Shown: positions 55,948 to 64,000 of the stretch, piece by piece
Position numbering within the stretch: the stretch's first letter is position 1
How the letters are laid out: each line of letters starts with the position of its first letter
Source: Burkholderia sp. BCC1644
GTDB lineage: Bacteria > Pseudomonadota > Gammaproteobacteria > Burkholderiales > Burkholderiaceae
NCBI RefSeq assembly: GCF_902833225.1
Contig: NZ_CADFEI010000001.1
Location: 124,001-188,000, forward strand
Direction: 5' to 3'
Length of the DNA stretch: 64,000 nt
Notes under the pieces: generated by a model
The model's database searches: none
The model's input: the letters and a program-made list of their open reading frames with translations, nothing else
Told to the model about the DNA's origin: nothing
Made by a program: the position numbers and the translations under genes

Positions 55948-58377
55948 ATGACAGCAGAATTCCCGGCTACATACGTTGTGGGTAACGCGACGGGCCTGAC
56001 GGCCCGCCCGCTACTGCAGGAACTGGTCGATCTCCCGATGAGCGTGAGGCGGTTCGGGGTAAAGGGGGACGGCGTGACCGACGATACGGCGGCACTCCAG
56101 GTGGCGCTCAACGCAGGGATCCCGCTGTATTTTCCACCGGGCACTTATCTATATGGCGCGACGCTGACTGCAACGGCGTCGATCATCGGCGCCGGGTGGG
56201 ATTCGATCCTGCAGTGCACGACATCGCAGGGCCAGAATTCGGTGATTTACTGGAATACCGTCAGTAATTTCAAAATCCGGGATCTGCAGTTCTTTTCGAA
56301 GAATGCGACCGCCTATTATCCGGACGAGAACGCAGGTTCGATCAACCTGCTGGATTGCAGCCAGTTCGAGATTTCGGGATGCAAGTTCAACAACTCGGCC
56401 GGCGGCGGCGCGTTGATGCGCAGTTGCGTCAACGGCAAGGTGTTCGGCAATACCCTGCTCGATGTCTGGCATGACGGCATTCATGTTACGAAGGCAAGCT
56501 CGGACATCACCATCACGAACAACGAAGTGATCAACGGCGGCGATGACGCGTTTGCGGTGGTGGGTTATTTCAACGAGGGCGTCCGGCCACGCCGTGTCAC
56601 GATCGCGAACAACCGCGTCGTCGGAACCAAATATGCGCGTGGCATAGCGATAGTCGGGGCGCAAGACATCACGGTGACCGACAATCAGATCTACAACCCG
56701 ATGGCGGCCGGCATTTATGTCGCGTCGGAGTTGACGAGCGTGTACCAGTCGTACGGCAACGACAATGTGACGGTCGCCAACAACGTTCTGGATACGTGCG
56801 GGGTTCAATCCAGCATCGGTGCAATCGTCAATTCGCCAAATGGCCCGATCGGCTATGGGGCATTGGTCGTGACCGCGACGGCCGGATTCAACAACTCGCA
56901 CATCACGATCGTCAACAACACGATCAAGAACGCCGCGGGAACGCCGATCGGACTGTGGCAACCGGCCGGAAGCAACATCCACGTCAACATTTCGCAGAAC
57001 ACGATCAGCAATGCATGGGATCCCAACAACAAGAACGGATTCCCGTTGACGACGATCGCTGCGGCGTCGGCATCGATGACGCTGAGCTTCGCCAATACGC
57101 CGGGCGTCGCGGTCGGCATGACCGCATGGTATTTCAACGGCTCGACGAGCATCCAGATCGGCACGGTCGTATCTGCGGACACGTCGACGGTCACGTTGGA
57201 CCGGACGGCGACCGTTCCTGGTGGCGGGACCGTGATCTTTTCGGGCGTCGGCCTGTTCGGCGCGACGATCCCGACGACGGCTTCGGCCGCGAGCGGCGCC
57301 ACCGCGCTCACGTTTGCCACGACGACGGGCGTGACCTGCAACGATCTCTACGGTTTCGGATCGCCGGGCGACGAGACGACCGGCGTGTCGATCGGGCAGA
57401 CCGTCAGTGGTCCAAACATCGCGGCCGGAACCTTCGTGACCGGTGTGGCGGCGAAGTCGGTGACGCTCAGCAAGGGCGTGACGGGCACCGTCTCGAATGG
57501 TGCCGCCATCGTTTTCACACCGATGGTCTGCATGACGTCGCAGACCATCGTGACCTCGGCTGCGTCGGCGGCAGGGACCAACACGCTGACGTTTACGCCT
57601 TATCCGTCGGCGCGCGGCTGTGCAGTCGGTCAGGGGGTGTCCGGAACGAACATCCCGACCGGCACGTACGTAACCGCGGTGTCGGGCAATGGTAACGGTC
57701 CGACGGTCACGCTGTCGAACAACATCGCCGGCACCGGAATTGCAAACGGCGCGTCCATCACATTCACGGGGACGGGGGGATTGAGTGCGGTGTCCGGAAT
57801 CGCGCTGTACAACACCCGCAATTGCATCGTTTCGAAAAACCAGCTGTCAGGCATATCGAAAGACGGGATCTACGTGGATGGCTCCTGCGCGAATGTCACG
57901 GAGCTCAGCGACAACGTGGGAGAAAACATCGGCTGCTGCAACGGACTCGCCCGTTTCATCACGATCGGTACGCTTGCCGCCGGCGCATCACTCAAGGTTC
58001 GCGGCAATTACATGGCCCAGCCCGTCAATTATCCGCGGGCGATCGACGCGCTGATTTCCTCGAGTTCGTGGAGTGCCACGGCGTGGGGCGAGGACAACAT
58101 CGCTCAAAACGGGTTTGTCGGTCTTGGGGTGCAACTGAACCCGGTCGCGCAGACGGTCGGTTCTTCGCCATGGACCTTCACGAACCGCAACCTCAGCGGT
58201 GTCAGCCTGTCCGTTGCCGGCGGTACCGTCTCGTCGATCGCCGTGTCGCGAAACGGGCAGACGGCCTATGGCGCCGGCTTGACGAATGGCCTTGTCGATC
58301 TGAAGCCTGGTGATGCGATGACGGTCACCTATAGCGTGGCCCCAACGGTCACGATGATTCCGAGATTGGGGCAATAG
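55948..58377 (+). CDS. Pectate-lyase-superfamily parallel beta-helix protein with inserted repeats
   Basis: This 809-residue protein has the Pectate_lyase_3-type start VRRFGVKGDGVTDDTAALQ at about residue 33, followed by beta-helix coils rich in Asn and Val (SDITITNNEVINGGDDAFAV; YGNDNVTVANNVLDTCGV). Residues about 368-610 contain three tandem beta-rich segments of 65-90 residues (shared SAASxxTLTF start; VGQxVSGxNIxxGTxVT core in the last two). The helix resumes to the end. No signal peptide is seen. Such proteins are polysaccharide lyases, hydrolases or phage-type tailspikes, and it adjoins a surface polysaccharide cluster. GGAG is 7 bp before the ATG. Base composition is less GC-rich than neighbours, hinting at transfer. 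Confidence 0.82.
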   Translation: MTAEFPATYVVGNATGLTARPLLQELVDLPMSVRRFGVKGDGVTDDTAALQVALNAGIPLYFPPGTYLYGATLTATASIIGAGWDSILQCTTSQGQNSVIYWNTVSNFKIRDLQFFSKNATAYYPDENAGSINLLDCSQFEISGCKFNNSAGGGALMRSCVNGKVFGNTLLDVWHDGIHVTKASSDITITNNEVINGGDDAFAVVGYFNEGVRPRRVTIANNRVVGTKYARGIAIVGAQDITVTDNQIYNPMAAGIYVASELTSVYQSYGNDNVTVANNVLDTCGVQSSIGAIVNSPNGPIGYGALVVTATAGFNNSHITIVNNTIKNAAGTPIGLWQPAGSNIHVNISQNTISNAWDPNNKNGFPLTTIAAASASMTLSFANTPGVAVGMTAWYFNGSTSIQIGTVVSADTSTVTLDRTATVPGGGTVIFSGVGLFGATIPTTASAASGATALTFATTTGVTCNDLYGFGSPGDETTGVSIGQTVSGPNIAAGTFVTGVAAKSVTLSKGVTGTVSNGAAIVFTPMVCMTSQTIVTSAASAAGTNTLTFTPYPSARGCAVGQGVSGTNIPTGTYVTAVSGNGNGPTVTLSNNIAGTGIANGASITFTGTGGLSAVSGIALYNTRNCIVSKNQLSGISKDGIYVDGSCANVTELSDNVGENIGCCNGLARFITIGTLAAGASLKVRGNYMAQPVNYPRAIDALISSSSWSATAWGEDNIAQNGFVGLGVQLNPVAQTVGSSPWTFTNRNLSGVSLSVAGGTVSSIAVSRNGQTAYGAGLTNGLVDLKPGDAMTVTYSVAPTVTMIPRLGQ

Positions 58378-59536
58378 CGGTTGTGCGGCGTACGGCGCGG
58401 CGGGCCTCGCTTTGCATGACGAGTTGAGTGAGGTCGCTCACATACGTACCGTGCCGGACGGTGTTCAATCGTGTCATGACGTACACGTTGTCCCGCCGGA
58501 GCACGACCGGCTCGGCGGCGCAACGGCGACCGTGCCGGCCGGCACGGCCCGGTCGGTCGTTCCGCTCGACGGGTGTCAGCCAGTCTGAAGTGCCAGGGCG
58601 GGCGCGGCCGGAGAGGCGATCAGCACGCACGACGCGCGCTGGCCACCCACCGAACAGTCATGCGCGGTAGTGACGATATCGCGTGCCGATGACGCTGCGA
58701 TGGGCAATCGATCGGGCAGGCTCGCGACCGAGGCGCTGGAGCGTGTCCATGCGCCACGCGAGGTGAAGGTGATCGTGCCCGGCGACGTGCCCCGTCCGGC
58801 GACGCGTACCTTGACCGTCGGGCGGTGAATCCTGGCGAAGCGCGTGGACACATGGGCGGCATCGGACGCACGGCGGATCGGCGCGCCGCGCCGCGGGCCC
58901 GGCAGCCGGACGCAGGCGCGCCCGTCGGCGGACGGGCGTCGGCATCGTTTGTCCCTGCGGAACGGTCGGTGGGGCGACCGTGCGCGCATCGGCGATGCGA
59001 ACCTTGCGTGGACGTGGCGCCGAAAGTCCGGGAACGCATGTTGTGAAAATGTAATGTGGCGCACGGAATGTGTCGGGATTCAGTGGCCTAATCGTCAGCA
59101 TTCGAGCGGGCCGCCGTGTCCGGCCCGTCAAGCCGATCCGGGGGTACAGAACGGAAATGTAACGTTATCCGAACTAAAAAATCACCAAGACCAATCTCAA
59201 TCCAGAGGCGCTTGCAGGTCAGGCGATCCTCGACAGGCACTCGCCGGACCCGTCGGGCACGCGGGTGTTTTCACATACAGGCATTTCCGTGGGAACCCAA
59301 ATCGATACGCAAGGACGGAGCCGGTTACGGGGAGCCGGCTCGCATCGTCGCCATGTCAGTCGTTCCCGATTCGGTTTGTTCGGCCAGGCGTACATGCAGT
59401 CTCGTTCCGGCCGCGAGTCGACGCTCACCCGGACGCAAGTGCAGTCGTTTCCGGTACCCGGATGCCTGCTTCCGGGCATCCGGCAGACATCCAGCGGAGC
59501 GGCGGACCATCAGGCGTACAGCGCAAGGACCGGATC
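58378..59536. other. Long intergenic region, possible gene remnant on the minus strand
   Basis: No intact gene is supported. On the minus strand two overlapping frames (about 58830-58576 and 58630-58349) read protein-like stretches, GTSPGTITFTSRGAWTRSSA and NVYVMTRLNTVRHGTYVSDL, which could be pieces of a frameshifted gene. The right half (59050-59530) is AT-richer, holds an 8-bp TAACGTTA palindrome at 59160, and may carry the promoter of the polysaccharide genes. Confidence 0.35.
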
Positions 59537-61312
59537 ATGACACCCATTCAGTTCAACGGATGTGTCGGCTGGTTTCACGGGGGCCATCGCCCGCATGGCA
59601 TCGTGATTTGCGAGCCGCTCGGTCACGAGGCGCTCTGGCTTCACAAACTCGTGCGCGCGCTCGCCGAGCATCTCGCCGAGCGCGGCTTTCCGGTGCTGCG
59701 ATTCCACTATCCAGCGAGTGGTGACTCGCTGGGCGACGAACACGATGCCGACCGCTTCGACCACATGCTCGCGAGCGTTCGACATGCTGTCGATGCGTTG
59801 CGGGAACGTGTCGCATCGGACACGCTGACGCTCGTCGGCGTACGCGCGGGTGCCGCATTGGCGCTTCTCGCCGCGGACGGCATCCCCGGATTCAAGCGCT
59901 TCGTCGCGCTGGCGCCGGTGGTGCGCGGCCGCGGCTACCTGCGCGAGCTTTCTCTCGTCGCGCAACGCTGGCTCGACAACGTGCCGCCGGCCGTCCGGGA
60001 GGCGGTTCGGGACGAGCGGCCTCTCCATGTGCTCGGGCACGCGTATCCCGATGATCTCGTCGCGGCGCTCCGGAGCATCAACCTGGGCGAGTCCATCGGA
60101 CAGCTCCAGGCTTTGCCGGCGCGTGCGTTGCTCGTCGATACGCCGTACGGCGACGGTCCCGCGCTGTCGGACGCGCTCCAGGCGCGCGGTGTTTCGGTCG
60201 ATCTGCAGGCCTGCCCGGATTGGGGCAGCCTCATGCGGGAACCGGTCTGGTCGCGGCTACCCGACGGATTGCTCGACACGATCGCGAACTGGATCGACGA
60301 CGGTTCCGATGCGGCCGTTCGCGTTTCCGTGCGGGGCACCGAGTCTGCCGTGTCGCTGGCGGGAGAGGGCAGTATCGAACGTATGGTCTCCGTGGGACCA
60401 GGGCGCTTGGTCGGCGTACTGTGCGAACCGGCCGGCAGCATCCGGCGCGCTGCCGCACCGACCCTGCTGATCACCAATACGGCGGCCAATCCGCATGTCG
60501 CCGACGGCCGGTTTGCCGTTCGACTCGCTCGGTCGCTCGCGGCATCGGGCATCAGCAGCCTGCGTATCGATTCGAGCGGCATCGGCGACAGCGGCTTGCG
60601 TGCGAGAGACGATCAGTCGGACATTCCGTATTCGGACCAGGTGATCGACGATATCGCATCCGCAGCCGAGTGGCTGAAGGAGCAGGGGCATCGCGAGATC
60701 GTCGCGTTCGGGATTTGCTCCGGGGCGTACGCATCGCTTCATGCCGCCGCGCGCGAGCATTTCGCCGGCGTGATCGCGGTCAACCTTCCGGTTTTCATCT
60801 GGCCGCGCGGAGAAACGCTTGCGAACGCCGTCAGCAACCAGACCAATTCGATGCGCGGCTATTGGGCGTCGCTGCGCAGCCGCCACAAGCTGCGCAGGCT
60901 GATGCACGAAGGGCGCGATCCGCGGCCGGTCCTGCGTGCCCTGTTCCGTTTCGTCACGGGCGTCATGACGGTGCCCGTCAAGCGTGTCGGCGAGCATTTA
61001 GGCTGGCGTCCGGGTAACGAGACACCTCGGGGATTGCTGCGTGACATGTCGGCTCGTGGCATCCGGACCCATCTCGTCTACGGTACGTTCGACGCGGGCG
61101 TCGACGCGCTCGTCCGGCATTTCGGTCCCGCATCCGGCGCGTTCGCGCATTTGCCGAACGTATCCGTCGACCTGCAGGATGCGCTCGACCATTCGCTGCA
61201 CGGCAACGCCGCTGCGCAGTACGTCGCCGCCCGTTGCGCCGCGTTGCTTGCCGGCTGGTACGCGCCGGCCGAATTCCCGGTATCCGCGCAACCGGAGCAT
61301 GCGCCTTCATGA
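59537..61312 (+). CDS. Tandem alpha/beta hydrolase with unusual nucleophile elbows
   Basis: The 591-residue protein appears to hold two alpha/beta-hydrolase units. Unit 1 (about 1-270) starts HGIVICEPLGHEALWLHKL and has LVGVRAGAALALL where the nucleophile Ser would be Arg. Unit 2 (about 285-590) has TLLITNTAANPHVADGRFAV and the elbow AFGICSGAYASLH with Cys in the nucleophile place. G-x-C-x-G elbows occur in hydrolases of exosortase-linked polysaccharide loci. An AAGGA site precedes ATG 59537; the longer upstream frame is non-coding in character. It probably modifies lipid-linked or polymer-linked acyl groups, but this is inference from its place before a glycosyltransferase and a flippase. 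Confidence 0.75.
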   Translation: MTPIQFNGCVGWFHGGHRPHGIVICEPLGHEALWLHKLVRALAEHLAERGFPVLRFHYPASGDSLGDEHDADRFDHMLASVRHAVDALRERVASDTLTLVGVRAGAALALLAADGIPGFKRFVALAPVVRGRGYLRELSLVAQRWLDNVPPAVREAVRDERPLHVLGHAYPDDLVAALRSINLGESIGQLQALPARALLVDTPYGDGPALSDALQARGVSVDLQACPDWGSLMREPVWSRLPDGLLDTIANWIDDGSDAAVRVSVRGTESAVSLAGEGSIERMVSVGPGRLVGVLCEPAGSIRRAAAPTLLITNTAANPHVADGRFAVRLARSLAASGISSLRIDSSGIGDSGLRARDDQSDIPYSDQVIDDIASAAEWLKEQGHREIVAFGICSGAYASLHAAAREHFAGVIAVNLPVFIWPRGETLANAVSNQTNSMRGYWASLRSRHKLRRLMHEGRDPRPVLRALFRFVTGVMTVPVKRVGEHLGWRPGNETPRGLLRDMSARGIRTHLVYGTFDAGVDALVRHFGPASGAFAHLPNVSVDLQDALDHSLHGNAAAQYVAARCAALLAGWYAPAEFPVSAQPEHAPS

Positions 61313-61320
61313 CGTTCGTA

Positions 61321-61352
61321 CCGATGTCCCGCTCCGGGGAACGGGACATCGG
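61321..61352 (+). terminator. Hairpin after the tandem hydrolase gene
   Basis: CCGATGTCCCG and CGGGACATCGG form a perfect 11-bp stem with a 10-nt loop, 8 bp after the stop. No T-run. The following 320 bp to the glycosyltransferase contain no supported gene. Confidence 0.5.
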
Positions 61353-61674
61353 CGGTTTGGCCAAAGTCTCCCGCTAACGTAACCGGACGAACAGATCCGC
61401 CGCTTCTATCGCCTTATCCTGACCGTGTCGAATTTTCATGGGGTTGCCTTTTCGCAAGCGCCATCGCGACCCGTTCAGGAATGACAATGAAGCAAGAGTG
61501 CCGGGAATATCGGAAGTGGAATCTGCGTCACCTCGAACGGGCAACGCACGATCTGGTGCATGCGACACGGGACGACACCGGTTCGCGAAACGCGCGCGCA
61601 ACAATCGGGCCCGGTCGCGCCGGCGATGAGGCGGTATCGCGCTCGCGACATTGCGTTCACCGAGGCCGACCGTG

Positions 61675-62865
61675 ATGCGTGTGCTGGTGATCAACGACTT
61701 CGCTCGCAAGGGCGGTGCCGAGGAAGTGTACCGGGTGTCCGTCGACGTACTGCGTGCCCAGGACGGCGTTGTAGTCGAAACCTTCGACGAGCGTGCACTC
61801 AACGATGTCGAGGGCGGCGGGCGTGCACGCGCATGGTCGCCTGCCGCCGCACGTGCGCTCGTTGCGCTGCTCGATCGGTTTCGGCCGCAACGAATCCTCG
61901 TACACAACTATCACAACCGGCTGTCGAGCGCGATCCTGCCCGTGCTCGCGCGCTACAAGCGACACTCGGGATGCGGTTTGTTCATGACCGCGCACGATTA
62001 CCATCTGTTGTTCTACAACCCGAGCCTGCTTGTTTATCCTCGCGGACGCGCGCAACCGGTGTCGATCGACCAGCTGTATCGCAGCCGGCGCGTCGCGCTG
62101 AGGGCGAGCCCGCGCGGCATGCTTCACGACGTCGCGAAGAAGTTGCATTGGCATGCGGTCAATACGCTTTTCGATCCGCTTGGCCTGTTCGACGAAATTC
62201 TCTGTCCGAGCCCATTCATGCGGGACCTCATGGCACGGAGCGGTCGGGCCACCGCCACACTTTTGCCGAACCCGATCGACTCGACGCTGGTTCCCAGTCC
62301 GCCAAAACCCGTCCGGGGCGATCGCCTCGATCTGGCGTTCGTCGGACGTGTGGATGCGGACAAGGGGCTCGGCCGGTTTCTCGCGCTCATGAGCGAACCG
62401 GCCGGCGATGCGATTGCGTCGCTTACCGTCTACGGCGACGGGGCGGAGCGGGCCGACCTGGCGAAACATTACGCGACGCTGGTCGAGTCGGGGAGGCTGC
62501 GCTTTGCCGGGCGCCTCGATCATGCCGCGTTGTTCGCCGCGCTTCCAACGCACGATGCGCTCGTGTTGCCGTCGATCTGGGTGGAAAACGCTCCCCTCGT
62601 GATCGTCGAGGCGGCAATGCTCGGCCTGCCGGCGCTCGTGCACGACATCGGAAGCCTGTCTACCTTTGGTGACGAGATCGGCAACAAGATCCTCTACCGG
62701 AGCACGTCCGAAGGCTTCGCGCACGCACTCACCGAACTGCGCGCGCATCTCGATAGCGAAAATCGTCACTACGACTGGTCGCGTTACTCGGTCGAATGCT
62801 ACGCGTCGTCGCTGTGTGCCGTACTTGGCATTGGCACGGATGTACCGCGAACGTGGGCACATTGA
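61675..62865 (+). CDS. Glycosyltransferase family 4 (GT-B fold)
   Basis: This 396-residue enzyme has the N-terminal GT4 glycine motif NDFARKGGAEEVYR, a middle VGRVDADKGLGRFL at about residue 222, and the C-terminal ENAPLVIVEAAMLGLP with the E-x7-E donor-binding motif. It should add a sugar from a nucleotide donor to a lipid-linked repeat unit. ATG 61675 directly follows a GTG; either could serve. A flippase gene follows after 38 bp, marking a surface polysaccharide assembly cluster. Confidence 0.9.
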   Translation: MRVLVINDFARKGGAEEVYRVSVDVLRAQDGVVVETFDERALNDVEGGGRARAWSPAAARALVALLDRFRPQRILVHNYHNRLSSAILPVLARYKRHSGCGLFMTAHDYHLLFYNPSLLVYPRGRAQPVSIDQLYRSRRVALRASPRGMLHDVAKKLHWHAVNTLFDPLGLFDEILCPSPFMRDLMARSGRATATLLPNPIDSTLVPSPPKPVRGDRLDLAFVGRVDADKGLGRFLALMSEPAGDAIASLTVYGDGAERADLAKHYATLVESGRLRFAGRLDHAALFAALPTHDALVLPSIWVENAPLVIVEAAMLGLPALVHDIGSLSTFGDEIGNKILYRSTSEGFAHALTELRAHLDSENRHYDWSRYSVECYASSLCAVLGIGTDVPRTWAH

Positions 62866-62903
62866 CAGTCGGCACACTGTTTACCCTCAGCCCATAAAGC
62901 ACG

Positions 62904-64000
62904 ATGACCGCTGTCCGAAAAAATTTTGCCTTGTTGTTCGCGTTGCAAATCTCGACGTACGTCGTTCCGCTCGTCACGTTGCCTCTGCTGACGCGCGTGC
63001 TCGGCCCCCTGCAATACGGGCGGTTGTCGTTCGTGCTGGCGGTGACGACGTATTTCATCAATCTGGCCAATTACAGCTTCGACCTGACGGCGACACCGCG
63101 TGTCGCGCTGGCGGACGGCAGGGTGGAGCGATCGCGGATTTTCTGGGCAACGGTGAGCGCCCAATGGGCGATCACGGCTGCCGGATTCGTCGTACTTGTC
63201 GCGCTGACTCTGCTCATTCCGCATTTCGCGGCGGAACGCACGGCCCTGCTGATCGGGTTCGGGATGGCGGTCGGTGCCGCGCTGACGCCAGGCTGGTATT
63301 TTCAGGGAATCCAGAAGTTGAGCGTCTACAGCGTCACGGTGGTCGTATACCGTGCATGCAGTGTCGTTGCCTTCTTCATGTGGGTGCGCACGCCGGACGA
63401 TCTCCTGCACGCGGTGGCCATCAATGCAGCGGTGCCGTTGCTTTGCGGCGTGACGTTGCTGGCCTACCTGTTCTTCCGTCGCGAGATAGAAGGCGTTCGC
63501 GTGCGGTTCGCGGACATCGCCGCCGCCCTGAAAGGCGGCTCGCAGGTCTTTCTCGCATCGACGTCGATCTCGTTCTACGCATCGACCAATACCATCCTGC
63601 TCAGTATCGTCTCGGGGAGCGTCGCCGCCGGCTATTTCGCCGCGGGTGACAAGTTGATCCGGGCCGCGGTCGGTCTGCTGCAACCGCTGAGAGCCGCGAC
63701 CTATCCGCACGTCACGTATCTGATGCATCACGCGCGCGACGACGCGTTTGCGTTCCTGCGAAAGCTGATCGTGCTGCAGGGCGCGTTGGTGCTTGGCATG
63801 TCGGCAACGATCTACGTATGCGCGCCGTTCGTCGTCCAGATCCTATACGGCAGCTCGTTTGCGCCGACGGTCGGCGTGCTGCGTTGCCTGGCGCTGGTGC
63901 CGTTCATGGCCTGCATGACGGATCTGTTCGGCGTTCAAACCATGTTGCCGATGGGCATGAAGCGCGCGTTCAGCATCATCCTGATCTCGTCCGGCGTGTT
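62904..64000 (+). CDS. Wzx/RfbX-type oligosaccharide flippase (C-terminus cut by window edge)
   Basis: The reading frame starts MTAVRKNFALLFALQISTYV and then VPLVTLPLLTRVLGPLQYG, the classic N-terminus of polysaccharide transport proteins of the MOP superfamily. At least eight hydrophobic segments occur in the 365 codons present, with AAGYFAAGDKLIRAAVGLLQP at about residue 250 typical of the family. It would flip undecaprenyl-linked repeat units across the inner membrane. The frame stays open to the window end. Confidence 0.9.
   Translation, partial: MTAVRKNFALLFALQISTYVVPLVTLPLLTRVLGPLQYGRLSFVLAVTTYFINLANYSFDLTATPRVALADGRVERSRIFWATVSAQWAITAAGFVVLVALTLLIPHFAAERTALLIGFGMAVGAALTPGWYFQGIQKLSVYSVTVVVYRACSVVAFFMWVRTPDDLLHAVAINAAVPLLCGVTLLAYLFFRREIEGVRVRFADIAAALKGGSQVFLASTSISFYASTNTILLSIVSGSVAAGYFAAGDKLIRAAVGLLQPLRAATYPHVTYLMHHARDDAFAFLRKLIVLQGALVLGMSATIYVCAPFVVQILYGSSFAPTVGVLRCLALVPFMACMTDLFGVQTMLPMGMKRAFSIILISSGV

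Noticed and set aside
55948-58377. Prophage tail region
   Set aside because: Only one tailspike-like gene is present; no structural, lysis, replication or integrase genes flank it.

Overview
The window is GC-rich, densely coded proteobacterial DNA. Third-position GC bias is strong, gene families and synteny are Burkholderia-like, and the load of LysR/AraC/RpiR/HxlR regulators, porins and catabolic operons is typical of a Burkholderia cepacia-complex replicon, probably a secondary chromosome. That placement is inference from content; no rRNA, tRNA, phage integrase, insertion sequence or CRISPR array was seen.

Layout. 1-6.4 kb (minus): a truncated BCCT osmolyte transporter, then an operon read ExuT-like MFS carrier, GH31 glycosidase, porin. 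6.9-16.2 kb (plus): an RpiR regulator overlapping iaaA, then gsiABCD (glutathione/peptide ABC importer), a P1-family aminopeptidase and an M55 D-aminopeptidase, forming one peptide uptake and hydrolysis operon. 16.3-18 kb: a hydrolase and a divergent AraC regulator. 18.4-22.5 kb: pcaHG (protocatechuate 3,4-dioxygenase) and its LysR regulator pcaQ, separated by two unrelated genes and bracketed by two copies of a 57-bp operator region. 22.6-23.3 kb: a HigBA-like toxin-antitoxin pair. 23.5-34 kb: an APC permease, long-form Lhr helicase, YdjM-like membrane protein, gamma-glutamyltransferase, and a dehalogenase-fold hydrolase with a divergent HxlR regulator and three matching operators.

34.1-40.1 kb (minus) is an aliphatic amidase operon, amiE-amiS-AAA ATPase-VWA protein-amiC-amiR. 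Its leader carries a strong terminator overlapped by hairpins matching the ANTAR antiterminator pattern.

40.3-48.6 kb is the most interesting locus: a type I secretion system for two small double-glycine peptides with colicin V-type 15-residue leaders. It comprises a divergent TolC, two precursor peptides, a C39-peptidase ABC exporter with an intact catalytic triad, an LpxL/HtrB-like acyltransferase, an HlyD adaptor and an OmpW-like outer-membrane protein. No immunity gene is recognisable. The peptides are probably microcin-like bacteriocins or signals.

48.7-55.4 kb: PPK2 polyphosphate kinase with a clear terminator, a YigZ-like protein, a DUF2625 protein, a LysR regulator divergent from a DUF4865 gene and a 40-residue membrane peptide, and a secreted GH3 glycosidase. 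55.9-64 kb: a beta-helix (pectate-lyase-fold) protein with three inserted beta-rich repeats, a long intergenic region, then a surface polysaccharide cluster (tandem alpha/beta hydrolase, family 4 glycosyltransferase, Wzx-type flippase) that runs off the window.
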